A stretch of 64,000 nucleotides of DNA from Rubrobacter indicoceani (GTDB taxonomy: Bacteria; Actinomycetota; Rubrobacteria; Rubrobacterales; Rubrobacteraceae). The stretch is taken from the NCBI RefSeq assembly GCF_003568865.1, contig NZ_CP031115.1, positions 1,550,001 to 1,614,000 on the forward strand. Reading direction: 5' to 3'. The position numbers and the translations under genes are program-made. The stretch's first letter is position 1, and the number at the start of each line of letters is the position of its first letter. Below, piece by piece: positions 45,278-57,673 of the stretch. The notes under the pieces were generated by a model. It ran no database searches. It worked only from the letters and a program-made list of their open reading frames with translations, and was not told the DNA's origin.

Positions 45278-46564
45278 TCAGATCGCGAGCGCGGCGTCCG
45301 ACTCAAAGGCGACCGTCGCCCCGAGGCCGGAGAGCTTTGATTCGAAGTTCTCGTAGCCGCGCAGGATGTGCCCGGCGTTCTCGACGGTAGTGCGCCCCTC
45401 GGCTATAAGCCCGGCGATCACAAGAGCCGCCCCGCCGCGCAGGTCCGGCGCCTGGACCCGCGTCCCGGAGAGCTTCTTCGGACCACGCACAAGAGCGCGA
45501 TGCCCCCCGAAAAGGTCGATCCCCGCGCCCATCCGGTTCAACTCCTCCCCGACCTGCAGGCGGTTCTCGAAGATGTTCTCCGTGATGATCCCGGCCCCCG
45601 AAGACTGCGTCAGCAGGACCATCATCGGCTGCTGGAGGTCGGTGGCGTAGCCCGGAAACGGCAGCGTCGAGATATCCACCGCTCTCAGCTCTTTCGGGTC
45701 GTCCACGCTGACGCGGATGCCGCCCGTTACGGTTCTGACGTTCGCGCCCATCTCGTGGAGCTTTTCGAGTTCCATCTTGAGGTAGTCCTCGCGCGCGCCG
45801 CGAACAAGAACGTCGCCGCCGGTCGCGGCGGTGGACATGATGAACGTACCGGACTCGATGCGGTCGGGGACGACCCTGAACTCCGCCGGGTGCATCTCGT
45901 CCACGCCCTCTATAACGATGCGCCCCGAACCGGCGCCCATCACATTTGCGCCCATCGAGTTCAGGAAGTCGGCTATCGCCACTATCTCCGGCTCACGGGC
46001 GGCGTTCTCGATGATGGTTATGCCGCTCGCAAGAACTGCGGCCATCATCACGTTCTCGGTCGCGCCGACGCTCGGGAACTCAAAGACGACCTCCGCGCCG
46101 CGAAGCCCGTTCGGCGCGGAGGCCTTGATGAAGCCGTGATCCAGTTCGATCTCCGCGCCGAGCTTCCTCAGCCCGTTCAGATGAAAGTCGAACTTTCTGA
46201 AACCGAGCTGACACCCGCCCGGAGCCGAGACCTCCGCCTTGCCGAACCGCGCCAGAAGCGGCCCGAGAACGACTATAGAAGCCCGCATCTGGCGCACGAG
46301 GTCGTAGGGGGCGGTATAGGAATCTATTCCAGCCGCGTCTATCGTGGCGGTGTGCCCCTCGAAGGTCGTTTCCGCCCCGAGCGCTTCGAGCAGGGCGCAC
46401 ATCGTGTGCATGTCCTTGATGCGCGGAACGTTCGTAAGCGTCGTGCGTCCGGGCGCGAGCAGCGCACCCGCCATGAACTTCAGAGCGGCGTTCTTCGCCC
46501 CCGAGACGGTAACCTCGCCCGAAAGCCGCGCTCCACCTTCTATAAAGAATCTCTCATCAGACAT
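45278..46564 (-). CDS. murA: UDP-N-acetylglucosamine 1-carboxyvinyltransferase
   Basis: MurA transfers enolpyruvate from PEP to UDP-GlcNAc, the first committed step of peptidoglycan synthesis. The 428-aa protein has the start SGEVTVSGAKNAALK with Lys24, the catalytic and fosfomycin-target Cys118 in APGGCQLGFR, and the terminal RGYENFESKLSGLGA. It lies after atpC; the 215-base gap contains a hairpin. Confidence 0.96.
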   Translation of the reverse strand: MSDERFFIEGGARLSGEVTVSGAKNAALKFMAGALLAPGRTTLTNVPRIKDMHTMCALLEALGAETTFEGHTATIDAAGIDSYTAPYDLVRQMRASIVVLGPLLARFGKAEVSAPGGCQLGFRKFDFHLNGLRKLGAEIELDHGFIKASAPNGLRGAEVVFEFPSVGATENVMMAAVLASGITIIENAAREPEIVAIADFLNSMGANVMGAGSGRIVIEGVDEMHPAEFRVVPDRIESGTFIMSTAATGGDVLVRGAREDYLKMELEKLHEMGANVRTVTGGIRVSVDDPKELRAVDISTLPFPGYATDLQQPMMVLLTQSSGAGIITENIFENRLQVGEELNRMGAGIDLFGGHRALVRGPKKLSGTRVQAPDLRGGAALVIAGLIAEGRTTVENAGHILRGYENFESKLSGLGATVAFESDAALAI

Positions 46565-46722
46565 AACAGGCTCCCCCTCCAGAAAGAGTCATCGCCGGCA
46601 TCTCGCTGTTCGATTTACTTGTCGGACGCACCGCCTCCAGCCATTCTCGCGGTGCGAGCGCTCCAGAAACTCAGGAACCCCGGCGATTTCGCACCGGAGT
46701 CCCCGATAGGTTACCCAAATAT

Positions 46723-46746
46723 CGTCCGCTTGTTAGCCTGCGGACG
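46723..46746 (-). terminator. Hairpin after atpC, probable atp terminator
   Basis: On the minus strand CGTCCGC and GCGGACG (7-bp stem, 10-base loop) lie 34 bases after the atpC stop and are followed by ATATTT. The U-run is short, so termination may be partial. Confidence 0.45.
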
Positions 46747-46779
46747 TGATTTTCACGGTTTTACGCGAGAATACCGGCC

Positions 46780-47213
46780 TCAGCGTTCCTTTCTGCCGAC
46801 GCGGGCGAACGTCTCGCCGATGGCCCGCTCGCGTTCAAGAGACTCGCGCTTGCGGCGCGTCTCCTCCTCATCGGAATCAGAAGAGAGTTCCGAGAGCTCG
46901 TTCTCGGCCTGCTCGACGCGGTTCTCGGCGACGTCAACGTCTATCTCGGAGTCCTCGGCGGCCTCTTCGACCAGGATCTGCACAAGGTTCTCGGAGACCT
47001 TGAAGAACCCGTCCGAGGTGGCGAAGGTGCGTCGCTCGTCATTCTCCTCGACGACCTGCACGTCGCGCACCCCGACCGTCGAGACGATGGGCTGGTGATC
47101 GGCCATTATGCCGATGTCGCCGTCCGCTATGCGGAGCTTCACCAGCTTCACCTCGCCGTCGAAGACCATCTTCTCGGGGGTGATGATCCTGCAGTAAAGC
47201 TGCCTTCCGGCCA

Positions 47214-47214
<1 letters not shown>
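46780..47214 (-). CDS. atpC: ATP synthase epsilon subunit
   Basis: The 144-aa subunit has the N-terminal beta-sandwich (CRIITPEKMVFDGEVKLVKLR, IADGDIGIMADHQPIVS) and a C-terminal helical domain extended by an acidic then Arg-rich stretch. The GTG start overlaps the atpD stop (TAGTG). Last gene of the atp operon. Confidence 0.94.
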
Positions 47215-49806
<2,592 letters not shown>

Positions 49807-49808
49807 AG

Positions 49809-51425
49809 CTAACCCTCGTTGCTGCCGGAACCGTTGCCGGAGCTGTTGCTGTCGGAGCTTTCGCTGTTGTCGGAGGCGGCTCCGGCGTTGACCGCGCTCT
49901 GCTCGGGCTCGAAGTTTTCGGCGAAGCGCTTGATCGCGTCCTTGAGCTTCTCTTCGTTTTCGTCGGAGAGCTTGCCTTCCTCGCGGATGCCCTTGAGGAT
50001 CTCGTTGTGGCTGTCGCGCAGGTTGTCCCGGAGCTGCAGCTCGAAGTCCGGCACGTCGTTCGGCTCCACGTCGCGCATGTAGTTGTTCGTCGCGGCGTAG
50101 ATAACGGCGACCTGCTCCTCGACCGGCAGCGGGTCCCGCTCGTTCTGACGGAGTATCGCCGTGAGGCGCGCCCCGCGAGAGAGCGTGTCCTGCGTCGTCT
50201 TGTCGAGGTCCGACCCGAACTGAGCGAACGATTCGAGCTCGCGGTACTGCGAGAGGTCGAGCTTCAGCGTGCCCGCCACGCTCTTCATGCTCTTTGTCTG
50301 AGCCGACGAACCGACCCGGCTGACCGACAGACCGACCGCGATGGCCGGACGCTGGTTTGAGTTGAAGAGGTCGGAGTCGAGGAAGATCTGACCATCCGTT
50401 ATCGAGATGACGTTCGTCGGGATGTACGCCGAGATGTCCCCGGCCTTTGTCTCGATGATAGGCAGCGCGGTCATGGAACCGCCGCCCTCCGCGTCCGAGA
50501 GCTTCGCCGCCCGCTCAAGAAGACGCGAGTGCAGATAGAAAACGTCCCCCGGATACGCCTCACGACCCGGCGGACGCCGGAGCAGGAGCATCATCTGCCG
50601 GTACGCGACGGCGTGCTTGGAGAGGTCGTCGAAGATGATGAGCGTCGCCTCGCCCTTCTCCATGAAGTACTCCGCAACCGCGCAACCCGCGTAGGGCGCG
50701 AGGTACTGCAAGGTAGCGGACTGCGACGCGCTCGCGTTGATAACGGTGGTGTACTCCATCGCGCCCGCCTCTTCCAAAGAGGCCACGACCCCGGCGACGG
50801 AGGAATCCTTCTGCCCGACGGCGACGTAGATGCACTTCACGTTCTGGTCTGACTGGTTGATTATCGTGTCGAGGGCGATCGAGGTCTTGCCCGTCTTTCG
50901 GTCCCCGATAATGAGCTCGCGCTGCCCGCGACCGATCGGGGTGGTGGCGTCTATCGCCTTGATGCCGGTCTGAAGCGGTTCCTTCACCGGCTGACGCTTG
51001 ATGATGCCCGGCGCGATGATCTCGACCGGACGGTCTCCGTCGGACTTGATCTCACCCTTGCCGTCCATCGGTGCGCCGAGCGAGGTGATGACGCGCCCGA
51101 GAACGCCCTCGCCTACGGGTATGCTCGCAAGACGCTCCGTGCGCCTCACGATGTTCCCCTCGCGGATGTGCGTGTCGTCGCCCGCGATGATCACCCCGAC
51201 GTTGTCCTCTTCGAGGTTGAGCGCGAGGCCCATGATCTTGTCCCCGCGTGCGTCCTCGAACTCGAGCATCTCCTGATACGCGACGTTCGACAGGCCGTGA
51301 ACGCGCGCGATGCCGTCCCCGACCTCCAGAACCTGCCCGACCTCCTCGGTGCGGACCCGGTTCTCGTAGTCCGTGATCGCACCCTTCAAGATGGAGCTTA
51401 TTTCTTCCGGCCTGAGCCTGCCCAC
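49809..51425 (-). CDS. atpA: ATP synthase alpha subunit
   Basis: The 538-aa non-catalytic subunit has P-loop GDRKTGKTS, the start [20 protein letters not shown] and the [19 protein letters not shown] signature. The GTG at 51425 overlaps the atpH stop (TAGTG); the frame remains open upstream inside atpH, but that part is not homologous. The C-terminus adds about 30 Ser/Asn/Gly residues beyond the family end. Confidence 0.95.
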   Translation of the reverse strand: MGRLRPEEISSILKGAITDYENRVRTEEVGQVLEVGDGIARVHGLSNVAYQEMLEFEDARGDKIMGLALNLEEDNVGVIIAGDDTHIREGNIVRRTERLASIPVGEGVLGRVITSLGAPMDGKGEIKSDGDRPVEIIAPGIIKRQPVKEPLQTGIKAIDATTPIGRGQRELIIGDRKTGKTSIALDTIINQSDQNVKCIYVAVGQKDSSVAGVVASLEEAGAMEYTTVINASASQSATLQYLAPYAGCAVAEYFMEKGEATLIIFDDLSKHAVAYRQMMLLLRRPPGREAYPGDVFYLHSRLLERAAKLSDAEGGGSMTALPIIETKAGDISAYIPTNVISITDGQIFLDSDLFNSNQRPAIAVGLSVSRVGSSAQTKSMKSVAGTLKLDLSQYRELESFAQFGSDLDKTTQDTLSRGARLTAILRQNERDPLPVEEQVAVIYAATNNYMRDVEPNDVPDFELQLRDNLRDSHNEILKGIREEGKLSDENEEKLKDAIKRFAENFEPEQSAVNAGAASDNSESSDSNSSGNGSGSNEG

Positions 51426-51964
51426 TAGTTGACGCTCCTCTCTAACATCTCTTCCCGGAGGCTCTGCATCCGCCCCCGAACGCTTCCATCGAACATCGTC
51501 CCGCCGAACCGGAAGACCGCCCCACCCATTATGTCCGGGTTGACGTCCGTCTCCAGCACGACTTCCCTGCCTTCGAGCATCCCCGCAAGGCGCTCCCGGA
51601 TCTTCTCCCTCTCCTCGTCGGAGAGTTCTATCGCCGTCGTTACCCGCACCTCGACCCGGCCGAGATGCTCCTTGACCAGTTCCTCGAAGCGCAGCACCAC
51701 CTCGTGCAGCGACTCGGCCCGGTCGTTGTCCGAGAGGACCTTGATGAAGTTCCGGGCCGAAACGGTCATGTCTTCGGTCAGACCGTCTATGGCCTTTCTG
51801 CGCTGCGACTCGGCGACCTGCCCGCCCGTGTAGAAGAGCCTGAGCTCCTCGTTCTCGATAAGGGCGGCGTCGAAGTCCTTTACGTCCTGAAGCGTCTGCT
51901 CCAGTTCGTCGCGTTCCTTTGCGGCCTCGAAGAGCGCCTGTCCGTAGGTGGAGACCGCGCTCAA
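51425..51964 (-). CDS. atpH: ATP synthase delta subunit
   Basis: The 179-aa stator subunit has an N-terminal six-helix domain ([19 protein letters not shown]) and the C-terminal segment [21 protein letters not shown], typical of the family. It overlaps atpF by 4 bases and atpA by one. Confidence 0.93.
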   Translation of the reverse strand: MSAVSTYGQALFEAAKERDELEQTLQDVKDFDAALIENEELRLFYTGGQVAESQRRKAIDGLTEDMTVSARNFIKVLSDNDRAESLHEVVLRFEELVKEHLGRVEVRVTTAIELSDEEREKIRERLAGMLEGREVVLETDVNPDIMGGAVFRFGGTMFDGSVRGRMQSLREEMLERSVN

Positions 51965-52530
51965 GCGGACGACCTGCTTTCGCTGCGGCGGTGGACCCGC
52001 GTGCCGTCGTTCGAGCCGGAGCCATTGGACGATTCAAGGTCGTTCAGCGCCTCTTCTATAAGGCGGTCGTGTTCGCCCCGGTCGAGCTTGCGGTTTATGA
52101 CCTGTCCCGTCGCGGCGAGGACCATCTCAGCGACCTCGCCCCGGATCTGCTGAAGGGAGCTTTCGCGTTCGCGGCTTATCTCATCCCGGGCGCGGGCGAT
52201 TATGCGGTCGCCCTCCTCGCGGGCCTCCTGCTTGGTGCGCTCGCGCTGGGCCTGAGCCTGCTTGCGCGACTCGTCGAGGATGCGCCGCGACTCACCGCGG
52301 GCCTCGTCCATCTGGCGGCGGTACTCGGCGAGAAGCTCCTGCGCTTCGGAGCGGGTCCGGCGGGCTTCCTCTATGGCGTCCTCGATCTGCTTCTGGCGGT
52401 TGTTGATCATCTCCCGAATAGGCGGGAAGACGTACCGGATCAGCAGGAACAGGAGGATCGCAAACGTCACGATCTGCCAGAAGATCAGGCTTGTATTGAA
52501 AAGGTCGAAAATTCCTGTCTCGTCGCCCAT
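51961..52530 (-). CDS. atpF: ATP synthase b subunit
   Basis: The 189-aa subunit has one N-terminal span ([19 protein letters not shown]), [20 protein letters not shown] and a long charged helix. It ends in a Ser/Gly/Arg-rich tail ([20 protein letters not shown]). It connects the membrane sector with F1 through delta. Confidence 0.94.
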   Translation of the reverse strand: MGDETGIFDLFNTSLIFWQIVTFAILLFLLIRYVFPPIREMINNRQKQIEDAIEEARRTRSEAQELLAEYRRQMDEARGESRRILDESRKQAQAQRERTKQEAREEGDRIIARARDEISRERESSLQQIRGEVAEMVLAATGQVINRKLDRGEHDRLIEEALNDLESSNGSGSNDGTRVHRRSESRSSA

Positions 52531-52568
52531 GTTCCTCCTCGGTCTTTCGGGCTTCTCTTACGTTGTCC

Positions 52569-52850
52569 CTAGAAGATACCGAGACCGATGAGCAGCGCGA
52601 ACGCGAGGCCGAACAGGGCCTGCGCTTCAACCAGCCCGATGCCCACGAACAGCCACGTCTGCGACATCGCGAACGCCTCCGGCTGACGGTGGATCGAGGC
52701 AATCGTCTGCCCGAACAGATAACCCATCCCGATGCCGGACCCGATTACGGCGGTACCGGCGGCCACCCCGAAGCCCACAAGCCGGAGTCCCTCCGTGCTG
52801 CTCTGCTGAAGAAGTATCGCCAGGTTGATAACGGTCGCCAGAATTTCCAT
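52569..52850 (-). CDS. atpE: ATP synthase c subunit
   Basis: The 93-aa hairpin subunit has helix 1 GFGVAAGTAVIGSGIGMGYL, polar loop RQPEA and helix 2 with the ion-binding Glu in GIGLVEAQALFGLAFALL. The residue after Glu is Ala, not Ser/Thr, and helix 1 lacks the Gln of sodium-binding rings, so proton coupling is likely. The N-terminus is about 15 residues longer than the shortest family members. Confidence 0.95.
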   Translation of the reverse strand: MEILATVINLAILLQQSSTEGLRLVGFGVAAGTAVIGSGIGMGYLFGQTIASIHRQPEAFAMSQTWLFVGIGLVEAQALFGLAFALLIGLGIF

Positions 52851-52939
52851 TTACTCTCCTGTCTCTCTTTCCATTGCTCGACTTTTACTGCCTGCTGCTA
52901 CGTTGCCGCCACATCTCCCCGCAGGGACGCTGAACCCCG

Positions 52940-53713
52940 CTAGTGCTCGGCCTTGTACATCGAGAGCTCGATGTAGATCTGGGTCAGTATAGCGAAGATG
53001 TATGCCTGCAATACCGCAACGAACACCTCGAAACCATACAGCGCAAGACCCAGAGGAACCGACACGACCGCCATCCCGACACCGAAGTACAGGATAAAGC
53101 TCAGGAAGATGTAGATAAGAAGGTGACCCGCCAGCATGTTCGCGTAGAGTCGCATGGCCAGCGTGAGCGGCTTCGAAAGCTCCGAGATCCACTCGATCAC
53201 GAACATAAACGGAACCATGATGGGCTTCGCGGGCATGTTCGGCGGCACGAAAGCCGCCACGTACCTGCCGGCCCCGTTGCTCCTGACCCCCTGATACTGC
53301 GCCAGGAAAAACGTCAGAAACGCCAGCACCAGGGTAAACGAGATGCTGCTCGTAACCGGAAAGCTGTTCGGCACGAGGCCGATAAGGTTCAGCGATAGGA
53401 TAAAGATAAAGAGGGTCAGGGTGTACGGAAACCACTTCTTCCCCTCCTCGCCCATCAGACCGCCGAGGCTGTTGCGCCCGAAGCCGTAGATCTCCTCGAC
53501 TATAACCTGATACGCCCCCGGCCTCGTCTTTAGGATTCGGCTCCCGATGAACATGACAAGGAACGTTACAAGCGCCCCGAGCCAGAGGAATAGAACCGAC
53601 TTCGTTATCGAGATGTCTATCCCGAACAGCGACAGCTCCATCCAGTCAAAGTACAGGTAGCTCCCGTACTCCCAGGTGTGGATGATCTCGCTCCGTAACT
53701 CCTCCGGATTCAA
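52940..53713 (-). CDS. atpB: ATP synthase a subunit
   Basis: The 257-aa membrane stator subunit has five or six spans and the essential Arg in LTLAMRLYANMLAGHLL, followed by the conserved Gln/His-region segment VAVLQAYIFAILTQIYI. It directly abuts atpI and precedes atpE. Confidence 0.95.
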   Translation of the reverse strand: MNPEELRSEIIHTWEYGSYLYFDWMELSLFGIDISITKSVLFLWLGALVTFLVMFIGSRILKTRPGAYQVIVEEIYGFGRNSLGGLMGEEGKKWFPYTLTLFIFILSLNLIGLVPNSFPVTSSISFTLVLAFLTFFLAQYQGVRSNGAGRYVAAFVPPNMPAKPIMVPFMFVIEWISELSKPLTLAMRLYANMLAGHLLIYIFLSFILYFGVGMAVVSVPLGLALYGFEVFVAVLQAYIFAILTQIYIELSMYKAEH

Positions 53714-54187
53714 CTAACCCTCCATCCTTATCTGATCCACTCGCCCCGCACCGCCTGCGGGAACCTCCGACACGACATCTTCTTCCTCGCCGGACTTCTT
53801 CAAAAATCCGGCCCGGTTCATGAAGCGCTGTGCCTCGAACAGAAGCACGACGCTCTCGACTACGTAGACAAGGACCAGCCCGCCAAGCATCGGCAGAACC
53901 GGAAACCACCCGGTGAAGATCGGCACGAGAACCGCCGCCGCCGCGAAGATTATCCGCCCGACGTAGACCCCGGCGCCTATCAGCACCTTCAACTGGCTTG
54001 TCTTCCCAAGCACCAGCGAAACCGTCGCCCCGATCGAGGCAAAGGTAAGCAGCCCCACAAGGACCCCGTACGCAAAGGACGCAACCCCGGAGACCCCGAG
54101 GTAATAGCCGATGACCGCAGCTACCGGAAGCGATACGGTCACCATAACCAATGCTCCCCTGACGGCCATCAGGACGGGCTGACTCAT
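53714..54187 (-). CDS. atpI: ATP synthase protein I (AtpI-like)
   Basis: The 157-aa protein has four hydrophobic spans (VMVTVSLPVAAVIGYYLG; GVLVGLLTFASIGATVSLVL; IIFAAAAVLVPIFTGWF; LVYVVESVVLLFEAQRF) and a charged C-terminus. Its place ahead of atpB identifies it as AtpI, which helps assemble the c-ring. Confidence 0.8.
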   Translation of the reverse strand: MSQPVLMAVRGALVMVTVSLPVAAVIGYYLGVSGVASFAYGVLVGLLTFASIGATVSLVLGKTSQLKVLIGAGVYVGRIIFAAAAVLVPIFTGWFPVLPMLGGLVLVYVVESVVLLFEAQRFMNRAGFLKKSGEEEDVVSEVPAGGAGRVDQIRMEG

Positions 54188-54195
54188 CTAGGTGA

Positions 54196-54393
54196 TCATC
54201 CCCCACCCAGCTCCTTCAGCTTTACGAACAGATAGTACAACGAGGCCGCAAACCCACCGACCATACCGAGGAGCAGGAACAGCGGCATCGTGCCGATAAG
54301 TCGGTCCAGCGCGTAACCACCCGCCGTGAACAGCCCGATAAGCACCACGAACGTGAAGCCGATGCCCGCAAACCGTGTATACCTTCCGTCCAT
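54196..54393 (-). CDS. atpZ: AtpZ/AtpI-type small membrane protein, first gene of the atp operon
   Basis: The 65-aa protein from the ATG at 54393 (MDGRYTRFAGIGF) has two spans (FTFVVLIGLFTAGGYALDRL and PLFLLLGMVGGFAASLYYLF) and the GYALDRLIGTMP motif of the AtpZ family, which supports Mg or Ca handling or ring assembly. An AGGGG site lies 6 bases upstream. The frame is open for 32 more codons without family similarity. Confidence 0.8.
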   Translation of the reverse strand: MDGRYTRFAGIGFTFVVLIGLFTAGGYALDRLIGTMPLFLLLGMVGGFAASLYYLFVKLKELGGG

Positions 54394-54631
54394 GGAGCCC
54401 CTGGGAAACTCTGCTTTTCCACTTCTCTGCACGTGATGGATCATACCGTAACAATCGGATTGTTGCTTACGGTTCCAAGCTTGGTGCACGCGGGTTTCGT
54501 TAATTTCAGGTCAACTTTTATCTGGATACGGTAAAGCCTGGCGCTCCCGGCCCAAACGCCGGAAACCCGCGCCTCTGCCCGCTTTCGAGTTCCCACGCCC
54601 CGCTCGTAAAACGTCGTGTTCCGGGCGAAGC
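54394..54631. promoter_or_regulatory. Intergenic region upstream of the atp operon
   Basis: This 238-base gap between the dCMP deaminase and atpZ holds no gene. On the minus strand CCGTAAGCAACAAT-CCG-ATTGTTACGG (54447-54473) is an inverted repeat with a 3-base bulge, immediately followed by TATGAT (about 54441-54446), a good -10 box without a clear -35. The repeat may be an operator or an activator site for the atp promoter. Confidence 0.4.
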
Positions 54632-55102
54632 TCACGCGCCGGGGGCGAAGTTGCGTATCGAAAGCCCGCCCTCCTCGGCCATCTCTACCGCAAGAGGATC
54701 GGGGTATCCGGCCTCGTAGTAGACCTCCTCTATCCCGGCGTTGAGGATCATCTTCGTACACACCAGACACGGCTGATGCGTGCAGTATATCGTCGCTCCC
54801 CGCACCGAAACCCCGTGATAAGCCGCCTGTATTATCGCGTTCTGTTCCGCGTGAAGCGTTCTCTGACAGCTTTCCCGACCGTCCACGATGCGGATCAGAC
54901 ACCCAACGTCCTCGCAGTGCGGCATCCCCGCCGGGCTTCCGTTGTACCCGGTTGTAAGGATTCGCTTGTCTCGGACGATCACCGCCCCCACCGCGAGCCT
55001 CGGGCAGGTCGAACGGGTCGCGACCTCCCGGGCGATGCTCATAAAGTACTCGTCCCAGGACGGTCGGGGCTTTTTCCCGACTTCCCCCCTTGCGCGGCCC
55101 AC
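54632..55102 (-). CDS. Deoxycytidylate deaminase (ComEB-like)
   Basis: The 156-aa zinc deaminase has the catalytic HAEQNAI (His-Ala-Glu) and the zinc ligands in HQPCLVCTKM (PCxxC), with the dCMP-deaminase insert CEDVGCLIRIVDGRESCQ. It converts dCMP to dUMP for thymidylate synthesis. The GTG start overlaps the upp stop (TAGTG), and glyA-upp lie upstream; these genes connect folate and pyrimidine metabolism. Confidence 0.92.
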   Translation of the reverse strand: MGRARGEVGKKPRPSWDEYFMSIAREVATRSTCPRLAVGAVIVRDKRILTTGYNGSPAGMPHCEDVGCLIRIVDGRESCQRTLHAEQNAIIQAAYHGVSVRGATIYCTHQPCLVCTKMILNAGIEEVYYEAGYPDPLAVEMAEEGGLSIRNFAPGA

Positions 55103-55755
55103 TAGAGCGTTCCGTAGAGCCTGTCGCCCGCGTCGCCGAGCCCCGGCACGATAAACGCGTTTCCGTCAAGCTCCGGGTCGAGCGCCGCGGAGTAGAAATG
55201 CACGTCGGGGTGCTCGGCGCAGACCCGCTCGACCCCCGGCCCGGCCGCTACCGCGTGGATGCAGCTCATCCACGTCGCGCCCTCTTCCTTGAGCTTGTCG
55301 AGCGTTGCGGAGAGGCTGCCGCCCGTCGCCAGCATGGGGTCAAGGATAACGACAAAGTACTCCGAGATATTCTTCGGCAGGTTCACGTAGTACTCGACGG
55401 GCTGGGCCGTCTCCTCGTCGCGCTGCAGACCCATGAACCCGACCGTCGCCTTCGGCAGAAGCGCCAGCGCACCGTCGAGCATCCCGAGCCCCGCCCGCAA
55501 CACCGGGACCAGACAGACCGGGGCGGAGATGGACTCGACCTCGGTCGGGACGAGCGGGGTGTTTATGCTGACCTCACGGGTCGGCATCCGGTTTGTTGCG
55601 GCGGCGACGAGGATCAGCGCGAGTTCCTTCATCGCCTGTCGGAACTCCGGCGTGGGGGTGCGCTCGTCCCGGAGAACCGCCAGCTTGTGGCGGCTCAGCG
55701 GGTCGTTTACAAGGTGGAAGTTCTCCGGCTTGCCTGCAGGAGGTTCGCTAAGCAT
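55102..55755 (-). CDS. upp: Uracil phosphoribosyltransferase
   Basis: The 217-aa enzyme salvages uracil to UMP. It has the PRPP-binding loop [14 protein letters not shown] and [13 protein letters not shown]. The ATG at 55755 ([16 protein letters not shown]) overlaps the glyA stop by 8 bases. The frame is open for 19 codons upstream inside glyA, not homologous. Confidence 0.94.
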   Translation of the reverse strand: MLSEPPAGKPENFHLVNDPLSRHKLAVLRDERTPTPEFRQAMKELALILVAAATNRMPTREVSINTPLVPTEVESISAPVCLVPVLRAGLGMLDGALALLPKATVGFMGLQRDEETAQPVEYYVNLPKNISEYFVVILDPMLATGGSLSATLDKLKEEGATWMSCIHAVAAGPGVERVCAEHPDVHFYSAALDPELDGNAFIVPGLGDAGDRLYGTL

Positions 55756-56971
55756 AGAGGGGGAAGCCGTCGGTGAGGGTCGCGACCCGCTCGAGGAGTC
55801 CGTCCGTCTCACCGTGAACCGTCTTTGCGATGATGTCCGCTATCTCCCGCATCTCCTCTTCGCCCATCCCGCGCGTCGTCATCGCCGGCGTCCCGAGCCG
55901 GACGCCGCTCGTAACCATCGGGCCCTCCGGATCGTCCGGTACCATGTTCTTGTTGCAGGTAACCCCGACCTCTTCGAGCTTGTGTTCGAGGTCGGTGCCG
56001 GTCATCCCCGTCCCTCGCAGGTCGACGAGCATCATGTGGTTGTCCGTCCCCCCCGAGACGAGGTTGACGCCGTTTTCGAGCAGCCCCTCGGCCATCGCAC
56101 GCGCGTTGTCCACTATCTGCTGCGCGTACTGCCTGAACTCCGGCTGCAGCGCCTCCCCGAACGCGACGGCCTTCCCCGCGATGGCGTGCATGAGCGGGCC
56201 GCCCTGCATCCCCGGAAACACGCGGCTGTTCAGCTTCCTGGCGAACTCTTCACGGCACAGAACCATCCCGCCCCGCGCCCCGCGAAGCGTCTTGTGTGTG
56301 GTCGTGGTGACGATCTCACAGTAAGGTACAGGTGAAGGGTGAACGTCCGCCGCCACCAGCCCGGCGATGTGGGCCATGTCCGTCATGAACATCGCCCCGG
56401 CTTCGTCGGCGATGGCGCGGAACTTGTCGAACTCGATGATGCGCGGGTAAGCCGAGGCCCCGGCGACGATAAGCTTCGGGCGGTCACGAAGGGCGATGTC
56501 GCGAACCTGGTCGTAGTCTATGTAGCCGTTTGCATCCACGCCGTACTGGGAGAAGTCATAGAGCCTGCCGCTGAAGTTCAGCTTCATGCCGTGCGTGAGG
56601 TGTCCCCCGGCGGCGAGGTCCATCGCAAGAACCTTGTCGCCCGGTTCTATCAGGACGGAGTAGGCCGCTTCGTTTGCCTGCGCCCCGGCGTGGGGCTGGA
56701 CGTTGATGTGGTCCGCTCCGAAAAGCTCCTTCGCCCGCGAGATAGCGAGCGCCTCGACCTTGTCTACCTGATCACAGCCGCCGTAGTACCGCTTGCCGGG
56801 GTAGCCCTCGGCGTACTTGTTCGTCAGCACGGAACCCTGCGCGGCCAGCACGGCGGGCGAGGTGAAGTTCTCGCTGGCGATGAGTTCGATGGTCGTGCGC
56901 TGACGTTCGAGCTCACCGTCCAGCGCGTCCTGAACCTCGGAATCAACGACTTCGGTGTAAGGACCGATCAT
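55748..56971 (-). CDS. glyA: Serine hydroxymethyltransferase
   Basis: The 407-aa PLP enzyme makes glycine and methylene-THF from serine. It has [14 protein letters not shown], the PLP-binding Lys near residue 227 in [14 protein letters not shown], and [19 protein letters not shown] site precedes the ATG. It has a promoter in the 130-base gap after tsaC. Confidence 0.96.
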   Translation of the reverse strand: MIGPYTEVVDSEVQDALDGELERQRTTIELIASENFTSPAVLAAQGSVLTNKYAEGYPGKRYYGGCDQVDKVEALAISRAKELFGADHINVQPHAGAQANEAAYSVLIEPGDKVLAMDLAAGGHLTHGMKLNFSGRLYDFSQYGVDANGYIDYDQVRDIALRDRPKLIVAGASAYPRIIEFDKFRAIADEAGAMFMTDMAHIAGLVAADVHPSPVPYCEIVTTTTHKTLRGARGGMVLCREEFARKLNSRVFPGMQGGPLMHAIAGKAVAFGEALQPEFRQYAQQIVDNARAMAEGLLENGVNLVSGGTDNHMMLVDLRGTGMTGTDLEHKLEEVGVTCNKNMVPDDPEGPMVTSGVRLGTPAMTTRGMGEEEMREIADIIAKTVHGETDGLLERVATLTDGFPLYA

Positions 56972-57062
56972 GTCTAGACCTCCATTTGTCCCGAAACGTG
57001 AACGCTCCGAACGCCCCGCCCCGCTTGTTTATCTTTCTTGTAACAACCTCACAGGCGCCCAG

Positions 57063-57091
57063 AGTATAACCACGACGCATCCGGCCCTCAA
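57063..57091 (-). promoter_or_regulatory. Promoter of glyA-upp-dCMP deaminase
   Basis: TTGAGG (57086-57091), a 17-bp spacer and TATACT (57063-57068) on the minus strand predict a leader of about 85 bases before glyA. Confidence 0.6.
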
Positions 57092-57101
57092 ACGAAGCTG
57101 C

Positions 57102-57673
57102 TTACTCCGTGAGCATCTCCCGCAGGCGCTTTTCGTCCAGCCGCTCCGAAGCGCGAAGTATCCTCGGCTCATCACCCGTCAGGTCAACGACCGCCGACGC
57201 CTCACCGCTCCCCGGCTCCCCGGTCAGCACCACGTCCGCACCTTCGATGATGCTTCTCGCAACCCCCCCAGAGCCCGGGGAGCCTCCTCACCCGATACGT
57301 TCGCGCTCGTCGCGTACAGCGGCGCACCGTAAGCCTCCAACAGGCCCCTCACCGTCCCGAGCGGGACCCTCAACCCGACATTGACATTTCCGTGTCTGGC
57401 CTTCAGGATCATGGTCAGGCTGCCCGGCCAGAATCTTGAAGCCAGGCTTCGGGCTATGTTCGGCGCTTCGTCCGAGAGCGAGAAAGCTTCTTCCGTCGAG
57501 CGGCAGAGTAGCGCGACGGGTTTGTCTGCGTCACGGCCTTTGAGGTTGTAGATCTTCTGCAGTCCCGCTTCGGTCGAGACGAGGCCGACGACCGTCTCGG
57601 TCGGCACAAGCACGACGCCGCCGTTCTCAAGCATCCGGACCGCCTCGGTTACGCTGCCGAAGTTTGTTTTCAT
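57102..57673 (-). pseudogene. tsaC: Threonylcarbamoyl-AMP synthase with a one-base frameshift in a G run
   Basis: TsaC/Sua5/YwlC makes the threonylcarbamoyl-adenylate used for t6A37 of ANN-decoding tRNAs, usually an essential step. From the ATG at 57673, which overlaps the prmC stop (ATGA), the frame encodes GGVVLVPTETVVGLV, the Lys-Arg-Lys region (NLKGRDADKP) and SANVSGEEAPRAL, then passes through a run of seven G (57263-57269) into a premature TGA at 57224. Adding one G restores IIEGADVVLTGEPGSGEAS, the expected end, to a TAA at 57102. The repaired gene is 190 aa, a normal length. It may be a real mutation, slippage-corrected, or a sequencing error. Confidence 0.85.

Noticed and set aside
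51426-52037. Extension of atpA upstream to give a 742-aa protein
   Set aside because: It overlaps atpH and atpF in a different frame; the GTG at 51425 overlaps the atpH stop and begins the alpha-subunit homology.
52569-52850. Sodium-binding c-ring
   Set aside because: The ion-site Glu is followed by Ala-Gln rather than Ser/Thr, and helix 1 lacks the Gln of sodium-type rings.
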